From: Legionella sp.
GTDB lineage: Bacteria; Pseudomonadota; Gammaproteobacteria; Legionellales; Legionellaceae
NCBI GenBank assembly: GCA_031291095.1
Contig: JARLJR010000090.1
Coordinates: forward strand, 1-49,307
DNA length: 49,307 nucleotides
Direction: 5' to 3'
A program made the translations under genes and the position numbers. Shown piece after piece: positions 7,767 through 16,990 of the stretch. The notes beneath the pieces were generated by a model. It was given only the letters and a program-made list of their open reading frames with translations. It made no database searches and was not told the origin of the DNA. Each line of letters starts with the position of its first letter. The stretch's first letter is position 1.

Positions 7767-9278
7767 ATGCGTGAAAAAAGAAATACTGACTTGATGATTG
7801 ATCTCGGTCTTTTTCGCCAAAAAGGAGGCTCTGTACCTAAGCGTAAGCATAAAATAATTATCCTGGATAAAGCGCAAATGCATCGTGAGGGAGAGGTTTT
7901 TGATTTAATTGAAAAACATGAGGATGGGGCACTTGGCAGTGTAGTAAAAGAAAAGATTTGTCTGGGATTTTATGGATTAGTTGCGAAAGTCCCCTACAGT
8001 TTAATTGCTGTGCGCGATCAAGATTACATGAAGCAATTACTTTTTGATTATTTTCTGACGGAAGAGGTTAAACAAGCTAAAAAAGATGTCATAAGTCTTG
8101 GGAGAAAGTGGACCAATGCCTTGGAGCTAAAGTTAATTAATAGCAAGGAGCGCGACATACAGGAAGTGGTTACGATGATGTTAGACAAAGCAACTTATGG
8201 GCATCTCAATAAGCCCTTGTATGCTACCTTCATGGGACAATATGTAAAGGGATATACGGATTTAGGCGCTGATGTAGTTGATTATATTGTGGAGCATGGT
8301 ATCCCCCCTGAACAAATTACCGCAAAAGATGGCGTTCGCTATGAATTGGATCAGTTAATGTCCATTGCGGCCATGGCAAAAGTTATGGGCGATCCTGATT
8401 GGTTAGGTGGAAGTGGTGGCAATACCGGCTATGTAATTGACGATGGGAGAGCTAAAGCAGTACTTGTTGATGCGGGACAGGCTTTAACCAGCGATGACAT
8501 GCATATTGATTCTCATTCAAAAGATATTCAAATAGGTAAAAATTTGGAGAATGGCATTGCTTTTGATAATTTAACAACAAAACAACGAGATGAATATATT
8601 GGTACTTTATATCGTTTTACTGGTTTAGCTGATGAGGCGCTGTATGACTTGGTTTCCGCTTTGGTTCGACGCGGTGGGGTTTACAATACGAGCCGGGATG
8701 ATAAAGATAATCCCATAACGTTGTTTCAGGATTCCCAAGTTGAAGACATGGTTGCCAGGATTATGAATAATATTATCCAATTAAGGGATACTTATGCGGT
8801 AGAGTTACAGAATTACCATGAAATGGCAATCCAACAAGGTTTGCTTAACCCCTTACATGCAGTGTCACCGGAACATTTTATACTGCAGCCTGAAGAGGTA
8901 TTTGCACCAACTTCCATGGGAATTGCTATGGATGAATTTCTATCTTATCAGCCTAAAAAAAATATGGCTTATTCTACCCAAGATAAATTAGAGGCCCTAC
9001 AGGATTTGGTCAATCGCATTGAAGATGAAATCGAACATTGCCAAAAAGAAAAAGTAACAAATCCTAAGATGACACGCTATGAGCATAAAATTATGGTGTT
9101 AAATGCCACGAAGAATTATCTGTGTGACAATATAGATATTGGTATTTTAAATGCTTATAAGCAGCAATACCCTAAATGGAGTAAGGCTTTGGGTAAATCA
9201 AATACGGAGGCTCTTGTTGAGGAGGCAGTCGACTTGAAAAGAAAGGGAGTGTCATTAGGGATAACTTACGATAGTTAG
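7767..9278 (+). CDS. Uncharacterised 503-aa protein with kinase-like motifs; candidate Dot/Icm effector
   Basis: A strong ribosome binding site (GGGAGGA) supports the ATG. No signal peptide or membrane segment is seen. Residues 208-221 (GDPDWLGGSGGNTG) followed by VLVDAGQA at 232-239 give D211-x7-N219 and D235-x-G237. This spacing recalls the catalytic loop and DxG metal site of atypical or phosphoinositide-type kinases. Upstream, a strand-rich N-terminal lobe (about 26-85) could hold the ATP-binding lysine, K63 or K74 being candidates. The C-terminal 130 residues are helical and end in an acidic E-E-rich stretch, as in many Dot/Icm substrates. The gene stands alone 3 kb from icmF. Family membership is inference; I do not recognise a named homologue. 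Confidence 0.75.
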   Translation: MREKRNTDLMIDLGLFRQKGGSVPKRKHKIIILDKAQMHREGEVFDLIEKHEDGALGSVVKEKICLGFYGLVAKVPYSLIAVRDQDYMKQLLFDYFLTEEVKQAKKDVISLGRKWTNALELKLINSKERDIQEVVTMMLDKATYGHLNKPLYATFMGQYVKGYTDLGADVVDYIVEHGIPPEQITAKDGVRYELDQLMSIAAMAKVMGDPDWLGGSGGNTGYVIDDGRAKAVLVDAGQALTSDDMHIDSHSKDIQIGKNLENGIAFDNLTTKQRDEYIGTLYRFTGLADEALYDLVSALVRRGGVYNTSRDDKDNPITLFQDSQVEDMVARIMNNIIQLRDTYAVELQNYHEMAIQQGLLNPLHAVSPEHFILQPEEVFAPTSMGIAMDEFLSYQPKKNMAYSTQDKLEALQDLVNRIEDEIEHCQKEKVTNPKMTRYEHKIMVLNATKNYLCDNIDIGILNAYKQQYPKWSKALGKSNTEALVEEAVDLKRKGVSLGITYDS

Positions 9279-9291
9279 TGAATATTAAATA

Positions 9292-9317
9292 ATGTAGCCT
9301 TGCATCAAGGGCTACAT
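9292..9317 (+). terminator. Hairpin after the 503-aa gene
   Basis: ATGTAGCC-TTG pairs with CAAGGGCTACAT with one bulged base, 14 bp after the stop at 9278. No T run follows directly, so termination is plausible but not certain. Confidence 0.4.
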
Positions 9318-9483
9318 CTAAGTAGGTCTCGCAAAAGAATTACATTAGGTCTTTATTTTTTCATGTAAGAAAAAAATAATACACTTTTGGGGTTTTATAA
9401 AGATTCCTAATGTTCTCTTAATGTTTCATTGTTATAATCCACGAAAATTTAGTCCAATATCATCCTTGTTGTGGAGAGTAATT

Positions 9484-10083
9484 ATGCCTGGTTTTTTTAA
9501 ACGTCCTGATCCTGATAAGAATTTTTTCTATAACTATTTAGATCATCTTCATGCTTTAAATAAGCAGTCCGAAGCTCTTTATGCAAAATTTAAGCAGTTG
9601 AATACAACAGATGAACAGCTGGCTTTTCTTGAGAACGTATTTTATGAGCGCAATCTTATATTGCAACCTCTACGCGATGCTCACGATTATATGGATGAGG
9701 TTATGGGAGCTACAGTTTTTCCTGCAGTGGGAATGCTGACCGCAATTGGTTCTCTTATTTTTGCTGCATGGGAAGGTGCTCAAGCTTTAGCTATCCATTT
9801 GGGATTTGCTAGTAACGACAGAATAAAGCATGCAGATAAGGCGTTTGAGTTTTTCATAGCAGCAGCTATAACATTCACACTTTCTGCTGTGTCTTTTATA
9901 AAGTCGTTAATTAGCTTGGTAAGCCGTCCTATCGCTACTGTAGAACAGGGATTCGCCAAACAAGATACAAATCGTTTTTATAATGAAGATAAAGAGCCCG
10001 CAGTGGAAGCTGTTAAAGACGGTGTTAAAGGGGTTGTTGATTCTGCGGCAAATGTTTTAAATAGATTTACTGCTGGTCTTTAA
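9484..10083 (+). CDS. Hypothetical two-helix membrane protein (199 aa)
   Basis: The frame is open from 9421, but the ATG at 9484 follows GGAG at a good distance and gives a natural N-terminus (MPGFFKRPDPDKN), so it is preferred. The protein has a helical, charged N-terminal 70 residues, two long hydrophobic segments (about 76-100 and 123-146) separated by a short loop, and an amphipathic helical tail. There is no cleavable signal. This hairpin-in-membrane layout is common among Legionella effectors that insert into host membranes, but it also fits an ordinary inner-membrane protein. It is convergent with icmF, with a shared hairpin in between. Function unknown. Confidence 0.7.
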   Translation: MPGFFKRPDPDKNFFYNYLDHLHALNKQSEALYAKFKQLNTTDEQLAFLENVFYERNLILQPLRDAHDYMDEVMGATVFPAVGMLTAIGSLIFAAWEGAQALAIHLGFASNDRIKHADKAFEFFIAAAITFTLSAVSFIKSLISLVSRPIATVEQGFAKQDTNRFYNEDKEPAVEAVKDGVKGVVDSAANVLNRFTAGL

Positions 10084-10091
10084 CTATACAG

Positions 10092-10111
10092 GCTGGGCTG
10101 TAAAGCCCAGC
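10092..10111. terminator. Hairpin between convergent genes
   Basis: An 8-bp perfect stem GCTGGGCT / AGCCCAGC with a GTAA loop lies 8 bp after the stop at 10083 and 61 bp past the icmF stop. It may serve the upstream gene, and perhaps both. T runs are weak. Confidence 0.45.
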
Positions 10112-10172
10112 ATTCTACTCTTCAAATATCCTCAATATGTTTATGATATGTTTATTTTTTAACAAATTACCA

Positions 10173-13094
10173 TTAAACAATAGCCTCATTTAACAGAAAG
10201 CCATTTAAAATCCCCGGCGTAAACGGGTTTACTTGATTATTTGTTTTTAATAAATAACGCCCTGAATTACTATTCACTTCAAAAAGAATTTGCAAACTGG
10301 AGCTGTCTTGCTCATCAATTAACACGTTTACTTTTTCCAGAAGTTTAAATAATGCCCAATTACCTTGTTCTGCCAATTCATAGTGATTGCCATCAATAGA
10401 ATCTAATGCGAGTTTGACATTGGGTTGAGGCCAAACAAAACGGATATGCGATTCACTGCTTTGATTGTCGGAGATTTGGGTATTTCCAACTTCAAGAACT
10501 AGACTTGCTATTACCGGATCCAGATTTATTTTTTGCAGGCTAAAGTCAATACGACTCTCATTCCCGCCATTTGGGAAAAACATATTCGTAATAATATTAG
10601 CGCGCATGAGCGCATCCAGCGTTTCCGTAGCGATGGGCAGGACAGAGTCATTAACAGCCTTAGGTTTCCACTCCGCAGTAGACGTGTCTAGGAACGGTTT
10701 AACAAATTGTTCCGTAAAGGAGTTTAATGAACCATTGGTCGCGAAAAAGTGGTTAAAATCAGCGATGGCGATTTCTTCAGATTGATTTGCATCTAAAGGA
10801 TAGCGTCGGGCAATTCGATTTTGGAATTCCTGATAAATCGTTTGCTGCCATTGTTGATTAATGTATTGACGGCTGTCTTTGAGCAAGAGCCCCCAAGTTT
10901 CACCCGCTAATTGCTTCGCCCAATTACTTAAGGGTTCGGGTAATTGCCGTCCTTGATTAAACAGTAAGCTGACTGGATCAGAGGCCGTATCACTCATAAA
11001 ACGGGATTTAGTAATATTAAATGCCGTTTTTCCACCGTCATTAATCATCGAAAGCGTTGAAATGAAACGATCCAGCTCTTCTATTTTAATGCTTAATTCT
11101 TTAGTGCCTGAGAGGCTCATTAAATTTAAATCGGTAAACTGACTGGCAATGGCCTGGTTAAACAAGGATGATTCGTTGCTTAAATCTGCCTTGGTTTCTT
11201 GTTGCAATAAGCCAACTAAAGTTGTGACTGTATGGGACTGTTCCAAGCGCTTAGCCACCTGACGACCTTCCTGATAATTCTGATAATGCGCTGGTTGTGA
11301 GCGGCGCATAAAGGTTTGCCACCAGGTTACATAATCGTAGCAATAAGCCTGAGTGAGCATATTCGGCAGATCCGATATGTCCTGACGCGCAAGTACCCAG
11401 TTTTCTTTTTGCAGGTTTTGGCTAATTTCGGGAATTTTCTTTATTATCTCGTTAAAACCAGTCCGGGTGTAATAAACAGGCAACTCATCGGTAGCTAAAA
11501 TAAATCCCTCAGCAGTAATTTTTTGTCGGGTGCTGGGGAAGAGTTCTTTGGCAATGGAGTAATAAAGATAGCTGCTCGGCAAGGCATTTAAATAATTACG
11601 TGCATCACTGACCACTTGCGATTTCATTAACATTTCTTTAGGCGGTTTGCTTAACGATTGTTTGAGTAATGCCACTTGCTTTTTCAATTCCGCGGCAGGC
11701 AAATTACGCCATTGGGCACTAAACCAATCGTGAACCTGTGCTGCAGAAAAATGTTCGGGTTGGCCTAACATCAGATACACTTTAAGGGCATTATAACGAG
11801 CAATAGGGGTATTGCCCGGGCTGTTAATTACTGTTTCCAATTCCGCAGTGATTGCGGGTAAAAACTCACCTTGTAAGCGATGCTGAGTATTCTTGCGTAA
11901 ATTCGATTTTAATTGATGCACCGTGGGCAAAGATAATGAATTACTGGAAACATGGGCTAATTTTTTAGCTGCATTTGACAGATGATACAGAGCTTGCTTG
12001 CCCTTATCTTTTTGGCTAATTAACGCATCATAAGCAAGCAACTCTTTACTTGCCGCATCTAATAAATGCACGGCTTTATAATGATGGTAGCTTAAAATAC
12101 ATAATGTAATTCCCGCAATAGCGGCAGTAAGTGCAACCAATGGTTTTTGTGAAAAGGTTCGTGTTTGTGGAGCTTGGCTGCATTGTTCCTGTATGGAGGT
12201 TAAAGCCCCTTCAACAAAATAGGCTCTAAAATTAGTCGCTTGCGGGAAGGTATCTTGCACCACCAATGCATATTCATGCTGGATTTTCTTATTTAAGCGG
12301 TCAATACTGACCCCACTTTGTTCTGCACTGGTAAAATAAATCGAGTGCAGTTGAAATAATTTGGGTGAAATTCCTTGAAGCAGGGAATGAATAGGGGGGC
12401 GTAAGCCTGCTATTTGAATAGGGAATTCACGAATTAAGCTTCGTCTCATTGTTGAACGAGCAGGATGCATTTTGGGGATTACTTGTTGTCCCAACGTTTC
12501 AAGCAGCTGATTGAATTGTGAGGTAAAGGTTTCTATTTTTTTGTGTAATTCGTTCACGCAATCTAATGAAAAACCTAACGGTTTTAGTAACTCAGAGGCA
12601 TGATTTGATTGATAAAACTCAGTAAAACCGGCCAAGGTATCCATTTTGGTGAAAATCAATGCTAATTCCACGGGATAGCCTAGGTTAACTCCCCAGCGCT
12701 CTAATAATTGTAAATGAGCTTTTCTTTTCTCACCAAATTGGTTACGGTCACTAATGAGTAAATCTTCGACATCAATACACAGCACTACCCCGGTAATTTT
12801 AAGGTAGCTACTGCAACGATTGAGTTGTTTTAATGTATTTTGCAGTAAGGTTTTACTGTTGGTAAACCAGCCTTCACCAAGTTCGACAATAATGCCGCGT
12901 AGATTAAAATAAACTTTGGCATGTTCTTCACTGAAGACCGGCATTTCTTCCATATTGCTTTGCTTTAATAAAGAGGATTTACCTTGTGCATGTTTCCCGG
13001 TGATCACGATAAACGACAATTGGTTGCTTTGGGGCTTTAATCGCGAGAGGGTTTTTTTTATTGCATCACATAATGCATGTAAAGAGTTGTCCAT
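10173..13094 (-). CDS. icmF: IcmF, type IVB secretion system stabilising protein
   Basis: IcmF (TssM-related) works with DotU/IcmH in the inner membrane to stabilise and localise the Dot/Icm secretion machine. The 973-aa product has a Walker A motif GKHAQGKS (33-40) and a TKMD base-recognition-like motif (149-152), so the NTPase domain looks intact. One clear membrane helix lies at about 318-336 (ALTAAIAGITLCILSYHH). A long, mostly helical periplasmic part follows, and the last 150 residues are strand-rich, as in IcmF/TssM C-terminal domains. Its ATG overlaps the dotU stop (TAATG), implying translational coupling. No other dot/icm or type VI genes are present, so assignment to Dot/Icm rests on sequence character and the pairing with dotU. 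Confidence 0.93.
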   Translation of the reverse strand: MDNSLHALCDAIKKTLSRLKPQSNQLSFIVITGKHAQGKSSLLKQSNMEEMPVFSEEHAKVYFNLRGIIVELGEGWFTNSKTLLQNTLKQLNRCSSYLKITGVVLCIDVEDLLISDRNQFGEKRKAHLQLLERWGVNLGYPVELALIFTKMDTLAGFTEFYQSNHASELLKPLGFSLDCVNELHKKIETFTSQFNQLLETLGQQVIPKMHPARSTMRRSLIREFPIQIAGLRPPIHSLLQGISPKLFQLHSIYFTSAEQSGVSIDRLNKKIQHEYALVVQDTFPQATNFRAYFVEGALTSIQEQCSQAPQTRTFSQKPLVALTAAIAGITLCILSYHHYKAVHLLDAASKELLAYDALISQKDKGKQALYHLSNAAKKLAHVSSNSLSLPTVHQLKSNLRKNTQHRLQGEFLPAITAELETVINSPGNTPIARYNALKVYLMLGQPEHFSAAQVHDWFSAQWRNLPAAELKKQVALLKQSLSKPPKEMLMKSQVVSDARNYLNALPSSYLYYSIAKELFPSTRQKITAEGFILATDELPVYYTRTGFNEIIKKIPEISQNLQKENWVLARQDISDLPNMLTQAYCYDYVTWWQTFMRRSQPAHYQNYQEGRQVAKRLEQSHTVTTLVGLLQQETKADLSNESSLFNQAIASQFTDLNLMSLSGTKELSIKIEELDRFISTLSMINDGGKTAFNITKSRFMSDTASDPVSLLFNQGRQLPEPLSNWAKQLAGETWGLLLKDSRQYINQQWQQTIYQEFQNRIARRYPLDANQSEEIAIADFNHFFATNGSLNSFTEQFVKPFLDTSTAEWKPKAVNDSVLPIATETLDALMRANIITNMFFPNGGNESRIDFSLQKINLDPVIASLVLEVGNTQISDNQSSESHIRFVWPQPNVKLALDSIDGNHYELAEQGNWALFKLLEKVNVLIDEQDSSSLQILFEVNSNSGRYLLKTNNQVNPFTPGILNGFLLNEAIV

Positions 13095-13882
13095 TATTTA
13101 TCCAGCACTGCAAGTTGGCTATGACCAAACAAAACGGCTTTTGCTTTATTTTCTAATAAAATGTGACTGGTAAAAAAAGCAAGAGAAACTATAGCTGCAG
13201 CAATGGCTACAGTTAAGATAGCGGTTTTATAATTCTTTTTCACGATTTTAGGCATGGGGTTTTCATTAAATAAGCGTTGCGGTTTGTGAAAACGATGCTG
13301 TTGGGTGATTTGATATAGATCTTCAATATAATTATCCAAAACTTGTCGTCCATCCGCTTTAAGATGGTAGCGTCCTTCAAACCCAAGTATTAGTAAGTAA
13401 TACACCAGCTCAATCAGATCAAGATATTGATTAGGTCGCTCTTTAACATAATCGACGATCTCGAAGAAACGGTCTTGAGGTTGGGCATTATCGTTGGTTA
13501 GTGGGGTAAATGCTTTGAATTCAGCGGTGATATTATAGACACGCATGTAACTTTTACCGAGCATTTCATCGATTGTTGCTGAAACCAGGTAATGTGCGAT
13601 ACCTATTAATGCTTCCGGGTATTTCGAAGCATGGAGCTTACTGTGGAAAGCCAATAGCTCATGCTCAATATTCTCCCTGATATGGTCAACCGGGGGGAGG
13701 GCAGCACTTAAACATAGGCGCTCTAACAGGGATAATAAAGGCCCGGTTGCTGCAACCAACGTATTGGTAGAAAAGGGAGCAATAAATAATTTAGAGCGAT
13801 AATAGCCTTGCGGGACAGGCAATGGACCCGAATTCGTGATGGGATTACTGACAAGTGAGGTGGAATAAAGCTCAGCTGTCAT
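13094..13882 (-). CDS. dotU: DotU/IcmH, inner-membrane partner of IcmF
   Basis: This 262-aa protein has the DotU/TssL layout: a helical cytoplasmic domain (about 45-205) with the family signature GFEGRY near residue 170, and one C-terminal membrane helix (about 220-242) close to the end. DotU and IcmF protect each other and the other Dot/Icm core proteins from degradation. The start ATG at 13880-13882 has AGGAG 8 bases upstream. It is the first gene of a two-gene operon with icmF, overlapping it by one base. The length is close to that of the L. pneumophila protein. Confidence 0.93.
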   Translation of the reverse strand: MTAELYSTSLVSNPITNSGPLPVPQGYYRSKLFIAPFSTNTLVAATGPLLSLLERLCLSAALPPVDHIRENIEHELLAFHSKLHASKYPEALIGIAHYLVSATIDEMLGKSYMRVYNITAEFKAFTPLTNDNAQPQDRFFEIVDYVKERPNQYLDLIELVYYLLILGFEGRYHLKADGRQVLDNYIEDLYQITQQHRFHKPQRLFNENPMPKIVKKNYKTAILTVAIAAAIVSLAFFTSHILLENKAKAVLFGHSQLAVLDK

Positions 13883-14337
13883 CGTGTAGCTCCTAAACGG
13901 TTTTTTGCTCTGTCATCCATTCTGATGTGCAAAAACTCTAAATTCAAAAGAAGATGATAATACGTTATGTAATGCTCTGAGTTCAAGTACAGTTGGAGGG
14001 GAATTTAATTGCTGCTGGTTTTTTGTAGCCTGAGGGATAAGTAATTACATCTGCCCCCGCTTCGCGCGCACAATAAAATACCTTGTTGGGCCCTACATGT
14101 TATTAGAAAATTTTTTTAACATAATCCCCACATTAAGCTGCGCTAATACGGGCTACGATGTGGAATTTCCAAACATCTCTAACTTGCATCAACCCCTTAT
14201 AATAAGGTACCATTCGCGTTTGCCGTATATAGAACTATTTTAGTACTATATTTAAAGTAAGAAGAACAATAATTATGCGTCGGCTTTGTCTTTAATTAAG
14301 ACTTATTTAGTACTAGATTATTTGGCTTTGGAGTGTT
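13883..14337. other. 455-bp divergent spacer between dotU and the suf regulator
   Basis: No gene is seen here. The dotU ribosome binding site lies at its left end. In the middle, GCTGCGCTAATACGGGCTAC (14137-14156) is a half copy of repeat family C. The right 100 bp hold the presumed suf promoter and two operator-like motifs. Confidence 0.6.
14238..14319 (+). promoter_or_regulatory. Two TTTAGTACTA motifs before the suf operon (candidate Rrf2 operators)
   Basis: TTTAGTACTATATT (14238-14251) and TTTAGTACTAGATT (14306-14319) share 13 of 14 bases and contain the palindrome TAGTACTA; their starts are 68 bp apart. The left copy covers a possible -10 box (TACTAT, 14244-14249) placed 18 bp after TTGCCG (14220-14225). 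The right copy lies 18 bp before the regulator start codon. Autorepression by the Rrf2 protein is inferred from position only. Confidence 0.5.
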
Positions 14338-14799
14338 ATGCTGCGCATCAGCAAATTGGCCGATTATGGAACAGTTGTGATGGTGTACCTTGCCAGGCAC
14401 CCACAGGATTTATGTAATGCCCGTGATATCGCCTTACATACTCATTTGACTGTCCCGACGGTAAGTAAAATTTTAAAACGTTTAACCAGTGCAGGCTTGC
14501 TCACCTCCGTGCGAGGAGTAACCGGAGGATATCGGTTACGTAGGCCTGCTACTGAAATTTCCGTATCGCAAATTATTTTTGCTCTGGAAGAGCATCGTGG
14601 TTTCACCGAATGCAGTTTGCAACCTAATGACTGTTCGTTACAAGGAGTTTGTACTATTCAGGGCAATTGGCGACTTATTAGCCAAGCGATAGAGACCGCG
14701 TTGGATAGTGTGAGTTTGGATACCTTGGCAAAACCAACTCTACAGGTACGTGATATAGAGCGTATCCGACAATTAGCAAGTGGAGTCAATCGTGGCTAA
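14338..14799 (+). CDS. Rrf2-family regulator of the suf operon
   Basis: This 153-aa protein has an N-terminal winged helix (residues 1-75; H-L-T-V-P-T-V-S-K recognition helix, then the wing R-G-V-T-G-G-Y) and three cysteines C92, C99 and C105 spaced as in Rrf2/IscR proteins that hold a Fe-S cluster. Such regulators sense Fe-S demand and control iscRSUA or suf genes. It is the first gene of the suf operon, and its TAA overlaps the sufB start (GTGGCTAA), so it is co-translated with the genes it probably controls. It matches the class annotated as SUF system Fe-S cluster assembly regulator. Confidence 0.93.
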   Translation: MLRISKLADYGTVVMVYLARHPQDLCNARDIALHTHLTVPTVSKILKRLTSAGLLTSVRGVTGGYRLRRPATEISVSQIIFALEEHRGFTECSLQPNDCSLQGVCTIQGNWRLISQAIETALDSVSLDTLAKPTLQVRDIERIRQLASGVNRG

Positions 14800-16240
14800 A
14801 AGCAGTGAGCAACTTAATTCTCTGCTCGATAGAGAATATCAACATGGTTTTATAACAGACATTGAAGTAGAAACTTTTGAACCTGGGCTGGATGAAGACA
14901 TGATTCGACGTTTATCAGCCATTAAAGGGGAGCCTGAGTTTTTACTGGAATGGCGTTTACAAGCATTCAGGCATTGGCTAACTTTGCCGCACCCTGAATG
15001 GTCTAGCGTGCATTATCCTCCAATAGATTATCAGGCTATTTCTTATTACTCTGCGCCTAAAAGCAAAAAAGATGCGCCTAAGAGTTTGGATGAGGTTGAT
15101 CCTGAATTATTAAGAACCTATGAAAAATTAGGAATTCCTTTAAAAGAACAAGAGCTATTGGCTGGTGTTGCGGTTGATGCCGTATTTGATAGTGTTTCTG
15201 TAGCGACGACTTTTAAAGCCAAATTGGCTGAGAAAGGGGTAATCTTTTGTCCATTTTCAGAGGCAGTACACACGCATCCTGAGTTACTTATGAAGTATTT
15301 AGGCTCTGTGGTGTCTTATCGTGATAACTTCTATGCCGCGTTGAATTCAGCTGTATTTAGTGATGGCTCATTTGTTTACATTCCTAAAGGCGTACGTTGC
15401 CCTATGGAGCTGTCTACTTATTTTCGTATCAATGCTGCATCTACGGGGCAGTTTGAGCGTACTTTGATTATTGCTGATGACGACAGCTACGTCTCTTACC
15501 TTGAAGGGTGTACCGCCCCTATGCGTGATGAAAATCAATTGCATGCAGCCGTAGTTGAATTAGTGGCCTTAGATGGTGCACAAATTAAATATTCTACCGT
15601 ACAAAACTGGTATCCAGGCGATAAAGAAGGTAAAGGCGGTATTTATAATTTTGTAACCAAACGTGGTGCTTGCCGTGGTAAGCGCTCTAAGATTTCCTGG
15701 ACTCAGATTGAAACCGGTTCCGCTATTACCTGGAAATATCCTAGCGTTATCCTTCAAGGTGATGACTCTGTAGGGGAGTTTTATTCGGTTGCCTTAACCA
15801 ATAATTACCAGCAGGCCGATACGGGTACGAAGATGATCCATATTGGTAAAAACACCCGCTCTACTATTATTTCTAAAGGAATCAGTGCTGGCCGTGCTCA
15901 TAATGCTTATCGTGGCTTAGTACGCATTGCACCAACCGCAACGAATGCACGTAATTACACTCAATGTGACTCTATGTTGATGGGCTCTGAGTGCTCGGCA
16001 CATACGTTCCCATACATTGAAGTGAAAAATCCTACCGCACAAGTAGAACATGAAGCAACGACTTCCAAAATCAGTGAAGAACAATTGTTTTATTGCCAAC
16101 AACGTGGCATCGACACTGAAGATGCAGTTTCTATGATTGTGAACGGTTTTTGTAAGCAAGTATTGAAAGAATTACCCATGGAATTTGCTGTGGAAGCCAC
16201 TAAATTGCTGGGTTTAAGTTTAGAAGGGGCAGTAGGCTAA
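14792..16240 (+). CDS. sufB: Fe-S cluster assembly scaffold SufB
   Basis: SufB is the main scaffold on which SufBC2D builds new Fe-S clusters. The GTG at 14792 is chosen over the upstream GTG at 14780 because GGAG at 14782-14785 is well spaced from it; the product is 482 aa, normal for SufB. The beta-helix core and conserved segments such as [24 protein letters not shown] and [14 protein letters not shown], the last holding a cysteine at the SufB-SufD interface, are visible. The C-terminal [14 protein letters not shown] segment is typical. It overlaps the regulator by 8 bases and is one base from sufC. Confidence 0.97.
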   Translation: MAKSSEQLNSLLDREYQHGFITDIEVETFEPGLDEDMIRRLSAIKGEPEFLLEWRLQAFRHWLTLPHPEWSSVHYPPIDYQAISYYSAPKSKKDAPKSLDEVDPELLRTYEKLGIPLKEQELLAGVAVDAVFDSVSVATTFKAKLAEKGVIFCPFSEAVHTHPELLMKYLGSVVSYRDNFYAALNSAVFSDGSFVYIPKGVRCPMELSTYFRINAASTGQFERTLIIADDDSYVSYLEGCTAPMRDENQLHAAVVELVALDGAQIKYSTVQNWYPGDKEGKGGIYNFVTKRGACRGKRSKISWTQIETGSAITWKYPSVILQGDDSVGEFYSVALTNNYQQADTGTKMIHIGKNTRSTIISKGISAGRAHNAYRGLVRIAPTATNARNYTQCDSMLMGSECSAHTFPYIEVKNPTAQVEHEATTSKISEEQLFYCQQRGIDTEDAVSMIVNGFCKQVLKELPMEFAVEATKLLGLSLEGAVG

Positions 16241-16241
16241 T

Positions 16242-16988
16242 ATGTTAAAAATTAATGAATTAAATGTTGAAGTGAACGAGCAATCGATTTTAAAAGGCAT
16301 TAACCTTAATGTTAATCCAGGCGAAGTTCACGCCATCATGGGCCCTAATGGTTCAGGAAAAAGCACCTTATCTAAAGTCTTGGCTGGTCATCCTTCGTAT
16401 CAGGTAACCTGTGGCGAGATGATGTATTTAGGTAATGATTTAGCACCTTTGTCGCCGGAGGAACGTGCACGCGCGGGAATTTTTCTATCGTTTCAATATC
16501 CGATAGAAATTCCCGGGGTAACCAACATTAATTTTCTTAAGGCCTCTGTTAATGCGGTGCGTAAAGGCCAGGGTAAAAATCCGTTAGATGCTATTGAGTT
16601 TTTAAGCTTCATTCGTGAAAAATGTGAATTATTAGATATGGATGAAAGCTTTTTATATCGCAGCATCAATGAGGGGTTTTCTGGTGGTGAGAAAAAGCGC
16701 AATGAAATCCTGCAAATGGCGGCATTAGAACCCAAGTTAGCAATCCTTGATGAAACTGATTCGGGCTTGGATATTGATGCCTTAAGAATTATTTCTCATG
16801 GCGTAAACGCCATGCGTTCGCCAGAGCGTTCAATTGTCTTAGTGACGCACTATCAACGCCTATTAGATTATATTGAACCTGATTTTATTCACGTGTTGGT
16901 GAATGGACGAATTATTATGTCAGGTGATAAAACCCTAGCGCTCGAATTAGAGAAAAAAGGGTACAGCTGGCTTGAGGAAACGGTGTAG
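16242..16988 (+). CDS. sufC: Fe-S assembly ATPase SufC
   Basis: SufC is the ABC-type ATPase that drives conformational change in SufB-SufD. The 248-aa protein shows Walker [10 protein letters not shown] (34-42), the signature F-S-G-G-E-K-K-R, and Walker B with the SufC-type D-loop [12 protein letters not shown]. It has no membrane segment, as expected for a soluble ABC protein. One base separates it from the sufB stop, and its TAG lies 2 bases before the sufD ATG. Confidence 0.98.
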   Translation: MLKINELNVEVNEQSILKGINLNVNPGEVHAIMGPNGSGKSTLSKVLAGHPSYQVTCGEMMYLGNDLAPLSPEERARAGIFLSFQYPIEIPGVTNINFLKASVNAVRKGQGKNPLDAIEFLSFIREKCELLDMDESFLYRSINEGFSGGEKKRNEILQMAALEPKLAILDETDSGLDIDALRIISHGVNAMRSPERSIVLVTHYQRLLDYIEPDFIHVLVNGRIIMSGDKTLALELEKKGYSWLEETV

Positions 16989-16990
16989 TG

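Noticed and set aside
10173-13882. Type VI secretion (TssM/TssL) instead of Dot/Icm IcmF/DotU
   Set aside because: No Tss sheath, Hcp, VgrG or ClpV gene is nearby, and lengths fit Legionella IcmF and DotU.
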